Positions 1 to 7,669 are shown, counted from the first letter of the stretch. The stretch: DNA of 64,000 bases from Roseburia sp. (GCA_023665905.1 JAMPDA010000004.1:25188-89187); one strand, 5' to 3'. Notes: a model not told the origin generated them from the letters alone. Numbers and translations are program-made.

Positions 1-528
1 TACGGCAAAATAATCAATACGCGGCACTACGAGCGCGTTAAAGGCCTTATAAGCGACAACGTCGCCTGCGGCGGCAACTTCGACGACGCCACGCGCAAGA
101 TCGAGCCGACGGTGCTTTATCCCGCGACCTTGGACGACGCGGCTATGAAGGAGGAGATCTTCGGACCCGTCCTGCCGGTTCTTACATACTCGACCGACGA
201 GGAGCTTGCCGAGATCATAGACAAAAATCCGCAACCGCTCGCCTTTTATCTCTTTACGAGCAAGCGCAAAGCCGAAAAAACACTGCTGCCGCGTACCGCG
301 TTCGGCGGCGGCTGCGTAAACGACGTAGTTATACACCTCGCCTCCACGCAACTCCCGTTCGGCGGCGTGGGCGGCTCCGGAATGGGCAGCTATCACGGCA
401 AAAAGAGCTTTGAAACCTTTTCGCACTTCAAGTCCGTGCTCAAAAAGTCCAACGTCATCGACCTGCCGTTCCGATACACACCGTACACAAAGGGCAAGGA
501 TAAGCTCATAAGATTTTTCCTGAAATAG
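1..528 (+). CDS. Aldehyde dehydrogenase, C-terminal part (5' end outside window)
   Basis: The frame is open from base 1, so this is the last 175 codons of a longer gene. The segment opens with YGKIINTRHYERVKGLI, followed by KEEIFGPVLPVL and by NDVVIHLASTQLPFGGVGGSG; these are the usual C-terminal blocks of class-3 type aldehyde dehydrogenases, which oxidise fatty or aromatic aldehydes with NAD(P)+. The catalytic cysteine and the start of the coenzyme domain lie upstream and cannot be checked. The C-terminus ends with a basic, hydrophobic stretch (IRFFLK). In class-3 enzymes such a tail often touches the membrane, but here that is only an inference. A strong intrinsic terminator follows within 20 bp, so this is the last gene of its transcript. 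Confidence 0.9.
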   Translation, partial: YGKIINTRHYERVKGLISDNVACGGNFDDATRKIEPTVLYPATLDDAAMKEEIFGPVLPVLTYSTDEELAEIIDKNPQPLAFYLFTSKRKAEKTLLPRTAFGGGCVNDVVIHLASTQLPFGGVGGSGMGSYHGKKSFETFSHFKSVLKKSNVIDLPFRYTPYTKGKDKLIRFFLK

Positions 529-544
529 TTATATATAGGTTGAC

Positions 545-588
545 AAAACGCCGCTCGACTGCTAACATATCAGCCGAGCGGCGTTTTT
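545..588 (+). terminator. Intrinsic terminator after the aldehyde dehydrogenase
   Basis: The arms AACGCCGCTCG and CGAGCGGCGTT flank a 17-nt loop and are followed by a T run. The hairpin ends right where a GTG at 589 would begin, which argues against that GTG as the start of the next gene. Confidence 0.9.
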
Positions 589-618
589 GTGCCGCAAATA
601 TTCACCGCAAGCTCTCAA

Positions 619-1401
619 ATGAAAAAACTTTTCGGACTGTTTAATATTTTCGATATTACGCTCTGGACGGTATCTGTCGTAACCATTGCCCTATCGTTCG
701 GGCTGTCGCCGAGCCGCGACTATCTGACGCTCGTGTCGTCGATAACGGGCGTTACGGCGCTTTTGTTCATAGTAAAGGGCCACGTCCTCGGACAGTTCCT
801 TACGGTCGCTTTTGCGGTCGTGTATGGCGTCGTTTCGTACTTTTTTCGATATTACGGCGAAATTATAACGTACCTCGGCATGAGCGCGCCCGCGGCGATA
901 ATGTGCATAATATCTTGGCTGCGTCACCCGTACAAAAAGCGCACGCAAGTGGAAATCAGCAAGCTGACCGGGAAAAAGGCGATCGCCCTGCCCTTTTGCA
1001 CCGCGGCAGTCACTGCGGCGTTCTACTTTATACTGCGCGAGCTCGGCACCGCAAAACTCGCCGTCAGCACGGTGTCCGTCGCGACCAGCTTTTTCGCAGC
1101 GTACCTGACGTTTTTCCGCAGTCCGCTCTACGGGCTCGCCTATGCGTGCAACGACGTCGTTCTGATAGCGATGTGGATACTCGCCGCCGTCGCCGATATA
1201 GCGTACGTCCCGATGATCATTTGCTTTGCGCTGTTCCTTGTATACGACGTATACGGCTTTATAAACTGGAGCCGCATGCGAAAAAATCAGACGGCGGAAA
1301 AAGAAAACGTTGCAGACCGCGGCGACGGTGTTGACACCGACGCAAGCGCAAGCGCGGAAGCCGACGCGACGACGCACGCAAGCAACGCCGACCGCGACTG
1401 A
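619..1401 (+). CDS. pnuC: PnuC-like nicotinamide riboside/mononucleotide transporter
   Basis: A 260-residue integral membrane protein with about seven hydrophobic helices. PnuC proteins are facilitators that bring nicotinamide riboside or a related NAD precursor into the cell. Family-like features are the aromatic-rich helix GQFLTVAFAVVYGVVSYFF, the SWLRHPYKK loop and the late NDVVLIAMWI helix. After residue 225 a hydrophilic tail rich in Ala, Asp and Thr follows, which is not usual for the family. A GTG at 589 in the same frame was rejected because it sits directly behind a terminator hairpin. The ATG at 619 (MKKLFGLFNIF) gives the normal PnuC N-terminus, though no clear ribosome site is visible. 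Substrate specificity cannot be told from sequence. Confidence 0.82.
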   Translation: MKKLFGLFNIFDITLWTVSVVTIALSFGLSPSRDYLTLVSSITGVTALLFIVKGHVLGQFLTVAFAVVYGVVSYFFRYYGEIITYLGMSAPAAIMCIISWLRHPYKKRTQVEISKLTGKKAIALPFCTAAVTAAFYFILRELGTAKLAVSTVSVATSFFAAYLTFFRSPLYGLAYACNDVVLIAMWILAAVADIAYVPMIICFALFLVYDVYGFINWSRMRKNQTAEKENVADRGDGVDTDASASAEADATTHASNADRD

Positions 1402-1725
1402 TCACTTTACCCGACCGCGCCGACGCGACGGCGGTATGTCGTCGTATATGCGCTTAATAAGCTCGGCGAGAAAGAGCCCGTCGCTGTCGTCGTCCACGCA
1501 CAACATTCTGCGCGAGCCGTCGTACGGCACTATCGGCTTTACGCTCGGCATGAGCTTCCTTGCAGACTTGGTAGCCCTTACGTACAGTCTGTCGCCGTAG
1601 ATCACGCCGACGGCTTTGCCGTACATCGACACAATATATTCGCCCATCACTTTGCGATACGTTATCCCCGAAATATTGGACAGTCGCTCGGACACGCGAT
1701 TGTAGTACTGTTCGCTGGAAGCCAT
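1402..1725 (-). CDS. TfoX N-terminal-domain protein
   Basis: A 107-residue protein matching the stand-alone TfoX/Sxy N-terminal domain: ITYRKVMGEYIVSMYGKAVGVIYGDRLYV near the front, then a KPIVPYDG loop. In gamma-proteobacteria TfoX/Sxy controls competence. Stand-alone versions in Clostridia have no assigned role, so no function is claimed. The ATG at 1725 (MASSEQYY) gives the standard domain start; a TTG four codons upstream is possible. Its stop codon abuts the stop of the convergent pnuC gene with no gap. The C-terminus is basic (PSRRRGRVK). Confidence 0.8.
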   Translation of the reverse strand: MASSEQYYNRVSERLSNISGITYRKVMGEYIVSMYGKAVGVIYGDRLYVRATKSARKLMPSVKPIVPYDGSRRMLCVDDDSDGLFLAELIKRIYDDIPPSRRRGRVK

Positions 1726-1853
1726 ATTATTACTCAATATGCGCCGCGCCGTTCGGTTATGACCATAGGCGAATTTATGCCGAAAATCGCATTATTTCCG
1801 CTTCGACATATTTATACATATCTCGAAGCTCCGACGCTTGAGGGCTATATATT

Positions 1854-3701
1854 CTACCTTAAATAATCGGTAACGTCTTCGTCGATGTGCGTTGTTCCGA
1901 CGTCTTCTACGCTTGCTCCCTTCAATGCGCGTTCTGCGCTTATTCTTTCAATACTTTTGACTTTGCCGTCTTCGATAACCACCCGATAGATGTACTGCTC
2001 GCCGTTGCTCGTTACGACGCCGACATAACTGTTGGCATAAGTGTCATATTCGCGATCATTATAATCATATGTAAACTTATCGAATTGGCTTGCGATCTCG
2101 GCAAAATCGCCGTATATCGAACCGAACGACGGCGCCGCGCAAGCTGTGAGATCACTCCAAACATAGTCGTATTCTTCCCAATCAGCCGTTTGAGAGTACC
2201 AGTTCCCGCCGTCCTTATACGTGATCTTCGCGGAATTACCTTCGCTCGAAATTTTTAATTCGGCGTACGTGTCGCCTTCGCGCATAATTGTTTTGCGCTC
2301 GCCTAACTCGCCTAAATTGTTGTCCCAATACCTTGCCGTGTAATTAGTGATATCGGAAAGATCGAAGGCGGCAGCCCACGCCTCTGCCGACGCGACCGTG
2401 TGTTCATTTACGTTATCGTCAAGCTCCGCTATATAAGCATCAAGCTCCGTCATCAGCGCCGCATCGGGCGTAAACGCGGCTACATTGCCGAAATCCTTGA
2501 TCTCGATGCTGCCTTTACTCCATACACGTTCTCCGTCTTCCTCCCACTCTGCGCCGCTGCGAATTTTTACGATAGTCCCGTTATCGACGTCGAACTCGAA
2601 ATACAGATCCTTTAACTGATCCGCCATTTCGACAAAGTCGGAAGACATCAGCTTCAGATATTCCGCAGACGCCTTAAATCCCGTTTCGGTCTTTTCGAAT
2701 GAAAAATAGTAGTAGTTGAGTATATCGAAATAGTCACCGATAACAACATCAAACAATGCGTCGTTCCAAGCCGAATATTCGTAGTATTGACTGCCGTAGT
2801 TGAAATCATCATCCGTTTCTACTTGTTTGTAATTCGTCATTACGTTCCAAGAGGAATTCCCGAAATAACTCCCGCGACCGAACGCTCGATCGCCGCGTTT
2901 TACGTATATATTATCAAACGCCGCCGCTTCGCCGTCATCGTCATCGTCGTCGTCCTCCACGAGCTGCATTTCGTCGCCGACTTTTTTGTAGCGTATCCAT
3001 TCGCCGTACTTCATGCGCGCCGAATCGGAGCTCGTTTCGACAACATCGGTTTCTATTTCTCTTGTCAAAATAAACTCAAGATCCGCAGCGCTTGTGCCGC
3101 CGTCGGGCATATATTCGCTGAATTCCTGCTCGTCTTCGGTGATCTCGATGACGCAGTTGGCGTATTTCGATCCGTCGATGAAAGAATCGCGATAGCTTTT
3201 TGTAAGGTACTCCCCGTTTTCCGGACGCGGCGAGTAGTATTTGAACGTGCCGTCGTTGTATTCTATCATGTAAGCCTTAAACGTGCTGTCGTAGGCGCCG
3301 TCGGCGGAAGCGCTGACGCCGCCGTCATCTTCTTCTTCCGTAAATTTTACGCAGTTGTATTTGACGTCGATCGCGGTAGCGGTCTTAACGTTCGCTTCGT
3401 CCGACAAACCGAGCGCGCTTATGCTCGACGCGGGTAATGTCCCTTTGCTGTCGTAGCCTACATACTCGCCGTTGAGTTCGTTCTCAAAGAACGCTTCGAC
3501 CGCATCCGCCTCATTCGAATATGTCGCGCTCGACACCGCGCCGATAAACGTGTCTACTGCTGTTGCAACGGGAATAGGCTTTGCGCCCTCCGGAATGTCG
3601 TCGCCGCCCTTATCGCCTTTGCCGCAAGCCGCGACGGAAAGCGACAGTGCGGCGGTGAGCGCCGCGCAGCCGACTGCCGCAAAAATCTTTTTTGCTTTCA
3701 T
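1854..3701 (-). CDS. Large secreted lipoprotein of unknown function
   Basis: A 615-residue protein with a clear lipoprotein signal: a basic start (MKAKKIF), a hydrophobic core and the lipobox LSVAAC at about residue 26, so it should be lipidated and held on the outer face of the membrane. The mature part is acidic and rich in Tyr, Asp, Glu and Ser, with a run of seven Asp near residue 245 and repeated short Tyr-rich strands. It appears to consist of two or three related beta-rich halves, but I do not recognise a family. An AGGAG ribosome site precedes the ATG. The promoter upstream carries a ten-G tract between -35 and -10 and is described separately; it suggests on/off switching. Confidence 0.85.
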   Translation of the reverse strand: MKAKKIFAAVGCAALTAALSLSVAACGKGDKGGDDIPEGAKPIPVATAVDTFIGAVSSATYSNEADAVEAFFENELNGEYVGYDSKGTLPASSISALGLSDEANVKTATAIDVKYNCVKFTEEEDDGGVSASADGAYDSTFKAYMIEYNDGTFKYYSPRPENGEYLTKSYRDSFIDGSKYANCVIEITEDEQEFSEYMPDGGTSAADLEFILTREIETDVVETSSDSARMKYGEWIRYKKVGDEMQLVEDDDDDDDGEAAAFDNIYVKRGDRAFGRGSYFGNSSWNVMTNYKQVETDDDFNYGSQYYEYSAWNDALFDVVIGDYFDILNYYYFSFEKTETGFKASAEYLKLMSSDFVEMADQLKDLYFEFDVDNGTIVKIRSGAEWEEDGERVWSKGSIEIKDFGNVAAFTPDAALMTELDAYIAELDDNVNEHTVASAEAWAAAFDLSDITNYTARYWDNNLGELGERKTIMREGDTYAELKISSEGNSAKITYKDGGNWYSQTADWEEYDYVWSDLTACAAPSFGSIYGDFAEIASQFDKFTYDYNDREYDTYANSYVGVVTSNGEQYIYRVVIEDGKVKSIERISAERALKGASVEDVGTTHIDEDVTDYLR

Positions 3702-3733
3702 AAAAAGTATCTCCTTTTGTAGTTTTCAAAATC

Positions 3734-3763
3734 AGTATATAGTGTTCCCCCCCCCCGTGTCAA
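3734..3763 (-). promoter_or_regulatory. Promoter with poly-G spacer (possible phase-variable switch)
   Basis: Read on the minus strand, TTGACA (3758-3763) is followed by C, ten consecutive G (3747-3756), AACACTA and TATACT (3734-3739). The spacer is 18 bp to TATACT or 16 bp to the overlapping TATATA (3736-3741). The lipoprotein ATG lies about 33 bp downstream of the -10. Slippage of the G tract would change the spacer around the 17-bp optimum. Confidence 0.75.
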
Positions 3764-3820
3764 GCACATTGGGGTGGTTTGTAAAAATTTTATATTATTT
3801 TTTGAAGATACAACGGCACA

Positions 3821-3921
3821 CTTCATTCCCGGGGTGGTGCCACGAAAAAACCGATTGCGTATGCCCACCGGGAATGCCCGCGGACTGCGCGGGCGACCTT
3901 TGCGCTCCGCGCAAGCGGTTA
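3821..3921 (+). repeat. Distant copy of the tRNA-Glu-side repeat
   Basis: This 101-bp stretch matches 5260-5360 with very few differences (for example CATTCCCGG here against CATTCTCGG there). It begins with a plus-strand copy of the tRNA-Glu 3' end and CCA, then half of the tRNA terminator, then CCACCGGGAATG (the tRNA T-arm reversed), then two GC-rich hairpins. With the tandem copies at 5117-5491 it brackets the AT-rich island. Confidence 0.9.
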
Positions 3922-4137
3922 TGACATTCATCGAATTTATGTCGAAAATACAAATATTGTCTATTTCAAAAACTGCTAACGCGGCACGTGTATTGTCAAT
4001 TTCTGTTTCACGCATTTTATGTCGTCAAAATATTTGCATATCATCCCATATTAAAAGCATTGAAATCAAAGGCTCAAAATACAGATGACAAATGATATGG
4101 CGTTTTATATCACTTGCAAAATATTACAGTAAAAGTA
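3922..4137. other. AT-rich spacer without a recognisable gene
   Basis: About 215 bp, clearly more AT-rich than the flanking chromosome. No reading frame with a plausible ribosome site and no strong hairpin was seen on either strand. It lies between the repeat copy and the promoter of the hairpin RNA and looks like part of the inserted segment. Confidence 0.5.
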
Positions 4138-4166
4138 TTGATTTTTGTTTCGAGATATGTTATAGT
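4138..4166 (+). promoter_or_regulatory. Promoter of the island hairpin RNA
   Basis: TTGATT (4138-4143), a 17-bp spacer and TATAGT (4161-4166). The predicted start point at about 4173 coincides with the first base of the left arm of the long inverted repeat, so the transcript would begin with the hairpin. Confidence 0.75.
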
Positions 4167-4172
4167 AATTTA

Positions 4173-4369
4173 GCGAAACAATTCTTATAGTCCTATTGGG
4201 AGTACGGGCTTTTTATTTTTAACAGATATCTTTTCTACACCCATTTTGAATTTGGTAAAAATGCAAATTCCATTTATGTGGGTGTGGTAATTCCGTACTA
4301 CGTAAGAATTGTTTCGCGACAGTCGGAGTTTGCGTTTTTCGTGCGCTACTTCGGTTGGCGCATTTTTTT
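4173..4369 (+). ncRNA. Candidate structured leader RNA / small RNA, about 197 nt
   Basis: The segment is closed by a perfect 15-bp inverted repeat, GCGAAACAATTCTTA (4173-4187) with TAAGAATTGTTTCGC (4303-4317). Inside, more arms pair in nested order: AGTACGG with CCGTACT, ACACCCA with TGGGTGT, GAATTTG with CAAATTC. After the closing stem comes an intrinsic terminator hairpin capped by C-UUCG-G and seven T (4342-4369), and only then the ribosome site of the first small gene. This order (promoter, long hairpin, terminator, gene) fits either an attenuating leader or a stable small RNA with read-through into the genes. I do not recognise the RNA family. No T-box AGGGTGG motif and no tandem repeats of a type III antitoxin are present. 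Confidence 0.6.
4342..4369 (+). terminator. Intrinsic terminator before the island genes
   Basis: The TGCGC and GCGCA arms enclose a UUCG tetraloop region and are followed by T7 (4363-4369). It stands 17 bp upstream of the ATG at 4387, so full-length transcription of the two small genes needs read-through. Confidence 0.8.
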
Positions 4370-4386
4370 ATTTTCAGGAGGTATAT

Positions 4387-4593
4387 ATGGAAAACAAACT
4401 AATCACCACTAATGAAATTGCCGACACGCTAATAAATTTAAGCGCGCATACAGGTATTTGCGATGAAAGAACTGCTATCGGCTTAAAGTCTTCGCAAAAG
4501 AAAAACATTTTAAAATCAAGTAAAGAAGGGTCTTTTAGCGATTTTACAAATGAAATTAAAAAAAGACAAACAAAGAAAAATTGGGAGGATTAA
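4387..4593 (+). CDS. Small hypothetical protein of the AT-rich island
   Basis: A 68-residue, Lys-rich soluble protein (MENKLITTNEIADTL...). A strong ribosome site, AGGAGG, sits 7 bp before the ATG at 4387; the longer frame upstream would run through the terminator hairpin and is rejected. There is no membrane segment and no signal. A helical first half (ADTLINLSAHTGICDE) is followed by a charged tail ending KKRQTKKNWED. Codon use is AT-rich, unlike the neighbouring chromosome, which points to horizontal origin. It is separated by 3 bp from the next gene, so the two are probably co-translated. I do not recognise a family. Confidence 0.7.
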   Translation: MENKLITTNEIADTLINLSAHTGICDERTAIGLKSSQKKNILKSSKEGSFSDFTNEIKKRQTKKNWED

Positions 4594-4596
4594 ACA

Positions 4597-5064
4597 ATGA
4601 CTATCCAAGAAGCCGAAAATATTTATAATCAAGACGTTGCAAACTATATAGAACAGCACGAAAAAGCTTGCAAAAAGCAGAGCCGCATTTATATTATTAT
4701 TGGCGCTGTACTTCTTCTAATTAGTTTAATATTGATTATAATAGGATTTGCAAATAAAAGCGACTCAATCGGGATTATATTTGCAAAAGTCTATGGTATA
4801 GGCACAATACCGATAGGCTTAGTCTTCGTATTATTATTGCCGAAACTGATACAGAAATCAATAAAAAAAGGTCCGACCAGTTTTTTACCGCAAATAAAAA
4901 ATTTATATTTCAATTATTTAAAATGCGAGGATATGAGCAAAGACGAAAAAGATTTCTATAAAGAAAAATTAGAAGATATACGAAATATGGAACTTGTCAA
5001 CGCCGTGCATCGCGCGTCAGCCGCCGCTTCGACAGCTATTATGTTTAGTACTCTAAAAAAATAA
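4597..5064 (+). CDS. Small two-helix membrane protein of the AT-rich island
   Basis: A 155-residue protein. Residues 1-30 are hydrophilic and probably helical (EAENIYNQDVANYIEQHEK). Two membrane helices follow: IYIIIGAVLLLISLILIIIG (about 32-53) and a second at about 62-90 ending LVFVLLLPKLI. A soluble C-terminal part of about 60 residues contains charged helices (DMSKDEKDFYKEKLEDI). GGGAGG gives a good ribosome site. Codon use is AT-rich like its partner at 4387. This layout resembles many small accessory membrane proteins in islands, including immunity or toxin-partner proteins, but nothing specific identifies a role. Confidence 0.75.
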   Translation: MTIQEAENIYNQDVANYIEQHEKACKKQSRIYIIIGAVLLLISLILIIIGFANKSDSIGIIFAKVYGIGTIPIGLVFVLLLPKLIQKSIKKGPTSFLPQIKNLYFNYLKCEDMSKDEKDFYKEKLEDIRNMELVNAVHRASAAASTAIMFSTLKK

Positions 5065-5116
5065 TTTGATACCTAATTACTAAAAATAAGAGTTTTGAAA
5101 TCGCTTATAATATCCT

Positions 5117-5304
5117 CACCGGGAATGCCCGCGGACTGCGCGGGCGACCTTTGCGCTCCGCGCAAGCGGTTAGCGAACCTGCGCCCAAACGTCTGCTCTA
5201 CGCACTGTGCTTCCCTTTCTTTTACAATGTAAATATATTCTTCGGCTTTGCTTTGGGCGCTTCATTCTCGGGGTGGTGCCACGAAAAAACCGATTGCGTA
5301 TGCC
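5117..5304 (+). repeat. Tandem repeat unit 1 (188 bp)
   Basis: First of two adjacent, essentially identical units. Each starts CACCGGGAATGCCCGCGG, contains the hairpins GCCCGCGGACTGCGCGGGC and TTGCGCTCCGCGCAA, and ends with a copy of the tRNA-Glu 3' end plus half its terminator. No protein is supported; the open frames across it only follow from the repeat's GC content. Confidence 0.92.
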
Positions 5305-5491
5305 CACCGGGAATGCCCGCGGACTGCGCGGGCGACCTTTGCGCTCCGCGCAAGCGGTTAGCGAACCTGCGCCCAAACGTCTGCTCTACGCACTGTGCTT
5401 CCCTTTCTTTTACAATGTAAATATATTCTTCGGCTTTGCTTTGGGCGCTTCATTCTCGGGGTGGTGCCACGAAAAAACCGATTGCGTATGC
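5305..5491 (+). repeat. Tandem repeat unit 2 (187 bp)
   Basis: Second copy of the 188-bp unit, directly abutting the first and running into the hairpin that forms the terminator of tRNA-Glu. The two units are identical base for base over their shared length by eye, which implies recent duplication or gene conversion. A 101-bp part recurs at 3821-3921. Confidence 0.92.
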
Positions 5492-5497
5492 AATCGG
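5472..5497 (-). terminator. Terminator of tRNA-Glu
   Basis: On the minus strand CCGATTGC, loop ATAC and GCAATCGG are followed by T6. It starts 7 bp after the tRNA 3' end. The hairpin is embedded in a longer inverted repeat (5461-5513) because the repeat unit carries an inverted copy of the tRNA CCA end. Confidence 0.88.
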
Positions 5498-5503
5498 TTT
5501 TCG

Positions 5504-5578
5504 TGGCACCACCACCGGGAATCGAACCCGGGTCTTCGGCGTGAGAGGCCAACGTCCTAACCTCTAGACTATAGTGGC
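5504..5578 (-). tRNA. tRNA-Glu (anticodon CUC)
   Basis: 75 nt including an encoded CCA. The acceptor arm GCCACTA pairs with TGGTGGT (two wobble pairs), followed by discriminator G and CCA. The anticodon arm TTGGC-CTCTCAC-GCCGA presents CTC, reading GAG codons. The T-arm is CCGGG-TTCGATT-CCCGG. The discriminator G and the CUC anticodon agree with bacterial tRNA-Glu. Its own promoter lies 14 bp upstream and its terminator directly behind. Confidence 0.95.
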
Positions 5579-5591
5579 TCAAAGCTTTATA

Positions 5592-5620
5592 ATTATATCA
5601 TGCATAAACGAATAAAGCAA
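5592..5620 (-). promoter_or_regulatory. Promoter of tRNA-Glu
   Basis: TTGCTT (5615-5620), 17-bp spacer, consensus TATAAT (5592-5597), ending 13 bp before the tRNA 5' end. Confidence 0.85.
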
Positions 5621-5687
5621 CCGTTTTTTCGGCGTTTGCGAAAAATTTTTAACAGCGGACATCTTTGCGCATGCTTATCGCAAAAGC

Positions 5688-5718
5688 AAAGCGGCTCGAC
5701 ATCTCGAACCGCTTTTTT
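5688..5718 (-). terminator. Terminator after clpX
   Basis: AAGCGG-TCGA and TCGA-CCGCTT arms with T-rich flanks on both strands. It stands 22 bp past the clpX stop codon and can act in both directions. Confidence 0.75.
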
Positions 5719-5740
5719 ACACAACGGTATTTTAATGGGG

Positions 5741-7039
5741 TTATGCCGCGTCCTTGATGACTTTCGGCGGCTTGCCGTCCTGTATCGTTTCCGACGTAAT
5801 GATTATCTTTTTGATGGTCTTGTCGGAAGGAACTTTATACATTATGTCGAGCATTGCGTTTTCCACTATCGTGCGCAAGCCGCGCGCGCCGGTGTGCAAC
5901 GCTATCGCTTTATCCGCGATAGCCGACAAAGCGGTGCTGTCGAACTCGAGCTGCACGCCGTCGAGGTCGAGCAGTTTGACGTACTGCTTGACGATAGCGT
6001 TTTTCGGCTCGGTGAGAACGCGCACCAAGTCCTCGGACTTGAGGTCTTTCAAAGCGACCGTCACGGGCACGCGCCCGACAAGCTCGGGGATCAAGCCGAA
6101 CTTGATGAGGTCCTGCGGTTGGACCTGCGGAAGAATTGCGTCGGGGTCCGTGGCGTCGCTGTGCAACGTTCCGCCGAAGCCGATCCGCGTCTTGCCCAAG
6201 CGGTCGGACACGATCTTGTCCAGACCGACAAAGGCGCCGCCGAGGATAAACAGCACGTTCGTGGTGTCCATGTGGATAAATTCCTGCTGCGGATGCTTGC
6301 GACCGCCGTTGGGCGGTATGCTCGACACCGTGCTCTCTATTATTTTAAGCAGCGATTGCTGTACGCCCTCGCCCGACACGTCGCGAGTTATGGACACGTT
6401 TTCGCTTTTGCGCGCGATCTTGTCCACCTCGTCGATATAGATTATTCCGCGCTCCGCCGCCGCTATATCGTAGTCGGCGTTCTTTATAAGGCGCAATAGG
6501 ATATTTTCCACGTCCTCGCCGACATAGCCGGCTTCGGTGAGCGTGGTCGCGTCCACCATTGCGAACGGAACGTTGAGAATTTTCGACAGTGTTTGCGCGA
6601 GCAGCGTTTTGCCGCAGCCGGACGGGCCGAACATCAAAATATTGCTCTTGTTGAGTTCCACGCCGTCGCCGCTATTGTTACGCTCGGCTACGGTGCGCTC
6701 GTCGTCGCGATTTCTCGCGTTCTGCGGCATATTGCGCAGGTTGTAGTTTACTCGCTTGTAGTGGTTGTATACCGCAACCGACAAAACACGCTTCGCCTCG
6801 TCCTGACCGATTATATATTTGTCCAGCTCGGTTTTGAGCTGTTCGGGCGGCAAGAGCGCAACTTTATCGGGGGTCGGCTCGGCGGACTGTTCCGCGAGCT
6901 GATCCCTGCATATCGCCACGCACTCGTTGCATATATAAACACCGTCGCCGGGCGCGGCTATAAGATGCTCGACTTTCGCTTCGGGCTTGCCACAAAACGA
7001 GCAATGCGGTTCGTCGTTTTCGATATTTCTTTTTGCCAT
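5741..7039 (-). CDS. clpX: ClpX, ATP-dependent unfoldase of the Clp protease
   Basis: 432 residues, normal for ClpX, the AAA+ unfoldase that feeds tagged proteins into ClpP. An N-terminal C4 zinc-binding domain uses Cys13, Cys16, Cys37 and Cys40 (CSFCGKP ... CNEC). Then come Walker A GPSGCGKT (one or two residues off the common GPTGSGKT), Walker [11 protein letters not shown], the GYVGEDVE pore-1 motif, the IGFGG-type ClpP-binding region (IGFGGTLH) and sensor-2 GARGLR. The start ATG follows a ribosome site GGAGAT. It is the last gene of tig-clpP-clpX, 21 bp after clpP, an order conserved in many Bacteria. Confidence 0.98.
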   Translation of the reverse strand: MAKRNIENDEPHCSFCGKPEAKVEHLIAAPGDGVYICNECVAICRDQLAEQSAEPTPDKVALLPPEQLKTELDKYIIGQDEAKRVLSVAVYNHYKRVNYNLRNMPQNARNRDDERTVAERNNSGDGVELNKSNILMFGPSGCGKTLLAQTLSKILNVPFAMVDATTLTEAGYVGEDVENILLRLIKNADYDIAAAERGIIYIDEVDKIARKSENVSITRDVSGEGVQQSLLKIIESTVSSIPPNGGRKHPQQEFIHMDTTNVLFILGGAFVGLDKIVSDRLGKTRIGFGGTLHSDATDPDAILPQVQPQDLIKFGLIPELVGRVPVTVALKDLKSEDLVRVLTEPKNAIVKQYVKLLDLDGVQLEFDSTALSAIADKAIALHTGARGLRTIVENAMLDIMYKVPSDKTIKKIIITSETIQDGKPPKVIKDAA

Positions 7040-7060
7040 TAAATACGGGATCTCCTTTTG

Positions 7061-7669
7061 CTACGCGCGCTTATCGACAATGCCGTCGATAATGCCGTAC
7101 GCTTTCGCCTCTTCGGCAAACATGTAATGATCGCGGTCTACGTCGCGCTCTATCTTTTCGAGCGGCTGATTGCAGTTGCGCGCGAGTATTGCGTTCATGC
7201 GTTTTTTGACGCGGATAATATGCTCCGCGGTTATTGCGATGTCGCTCGCCTGTCCCTGCGCGCCGCCCGATGGCTGATGTATCATGATCTCGCTGTTGGG
7301 AAGCGCGAAACGCTTGCCCTTGGCGCCGCTCGACAGCAGGAACGCGCCCATGGACGCCGCCATGCCGACGCAGATAGTTTCCACGTCGCACTTGATGTAG
7401 TTCATGGTGTCGTATATTGCCATGCCCGCGGTGACCGATCCGCCCGGGCTGTTTATATACAGCGATATGTCTTTGTCCTCGCCCTTGCTCTCGAGATACA
7501 TCAACTGCGCGACCACGAGGTCGGCGGTGACGTCGGTCACTTCGCCGGTCAAAAACACCACGCGGTCTTCGAGTAACCGCGAAAATATGTCGTACGAACG
7601 CTCGCCGCGGTTCGTTTGTTCAACGACCATAGGAACTAAGTCGTTCTTTATGTTTCCCCAATTTCTCAT
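7061..7669 (-). CDS. clpP: ClpP, proteolytic subunit of the Clp protease
   Basis: 202 residues, the usual length of this tetradecameric serine protease. The catalytic triad is visible: Ser106 in GMAASMGA, His131 in [10 protein letters not shown], and an Asp near residue 180 ([18 protein letters not shown]). The N-terminus continues into [22 protein letters not shown], the conserved axial-loop and processing region. Its position between trigger factor and ClpX makes a complete degradation module. There is no internal promoter; the gene relies on the tig promoter. Confidence 0.98.
   Translation of the reverse strand: MRNWGNIKNDLVPMVVEQTNRGERSYDIFSRLLEDRVVFLTGEVTDVTADLVVAQLMYLESKGEDKDISLYINSPGGSVTAGMAIYDTMNYIKCDVETICVGMAASMGAFLLSSGAKGKRFALPNSEIMIHQPSGGAQGQASDIAITAEHIIRVKKRMNAILARNCNQPLEKIERDVDRDHYMFAEEAKAYGIIDGIVDKRA

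Noticed and set aside
589..618. GTG start for pnuC at 589
   Set aside because: It directly abuts the T run of a strong terminator hairpin; ATG 619 gives the normal PnuC start.
4173..4369. Type III antitoxin RNA, T-box or retron msr/msd
   Set aside because: No tandem RNA repeats and no ToxN-like gene; no AGGGTGG T-box motif; no reverse transcriptase nearby.
5151..5560. 89- and 117-codon frames across the tandem repeats
   Set aside because: They are the same repeat read twice and run into the tRNA; no start signals.
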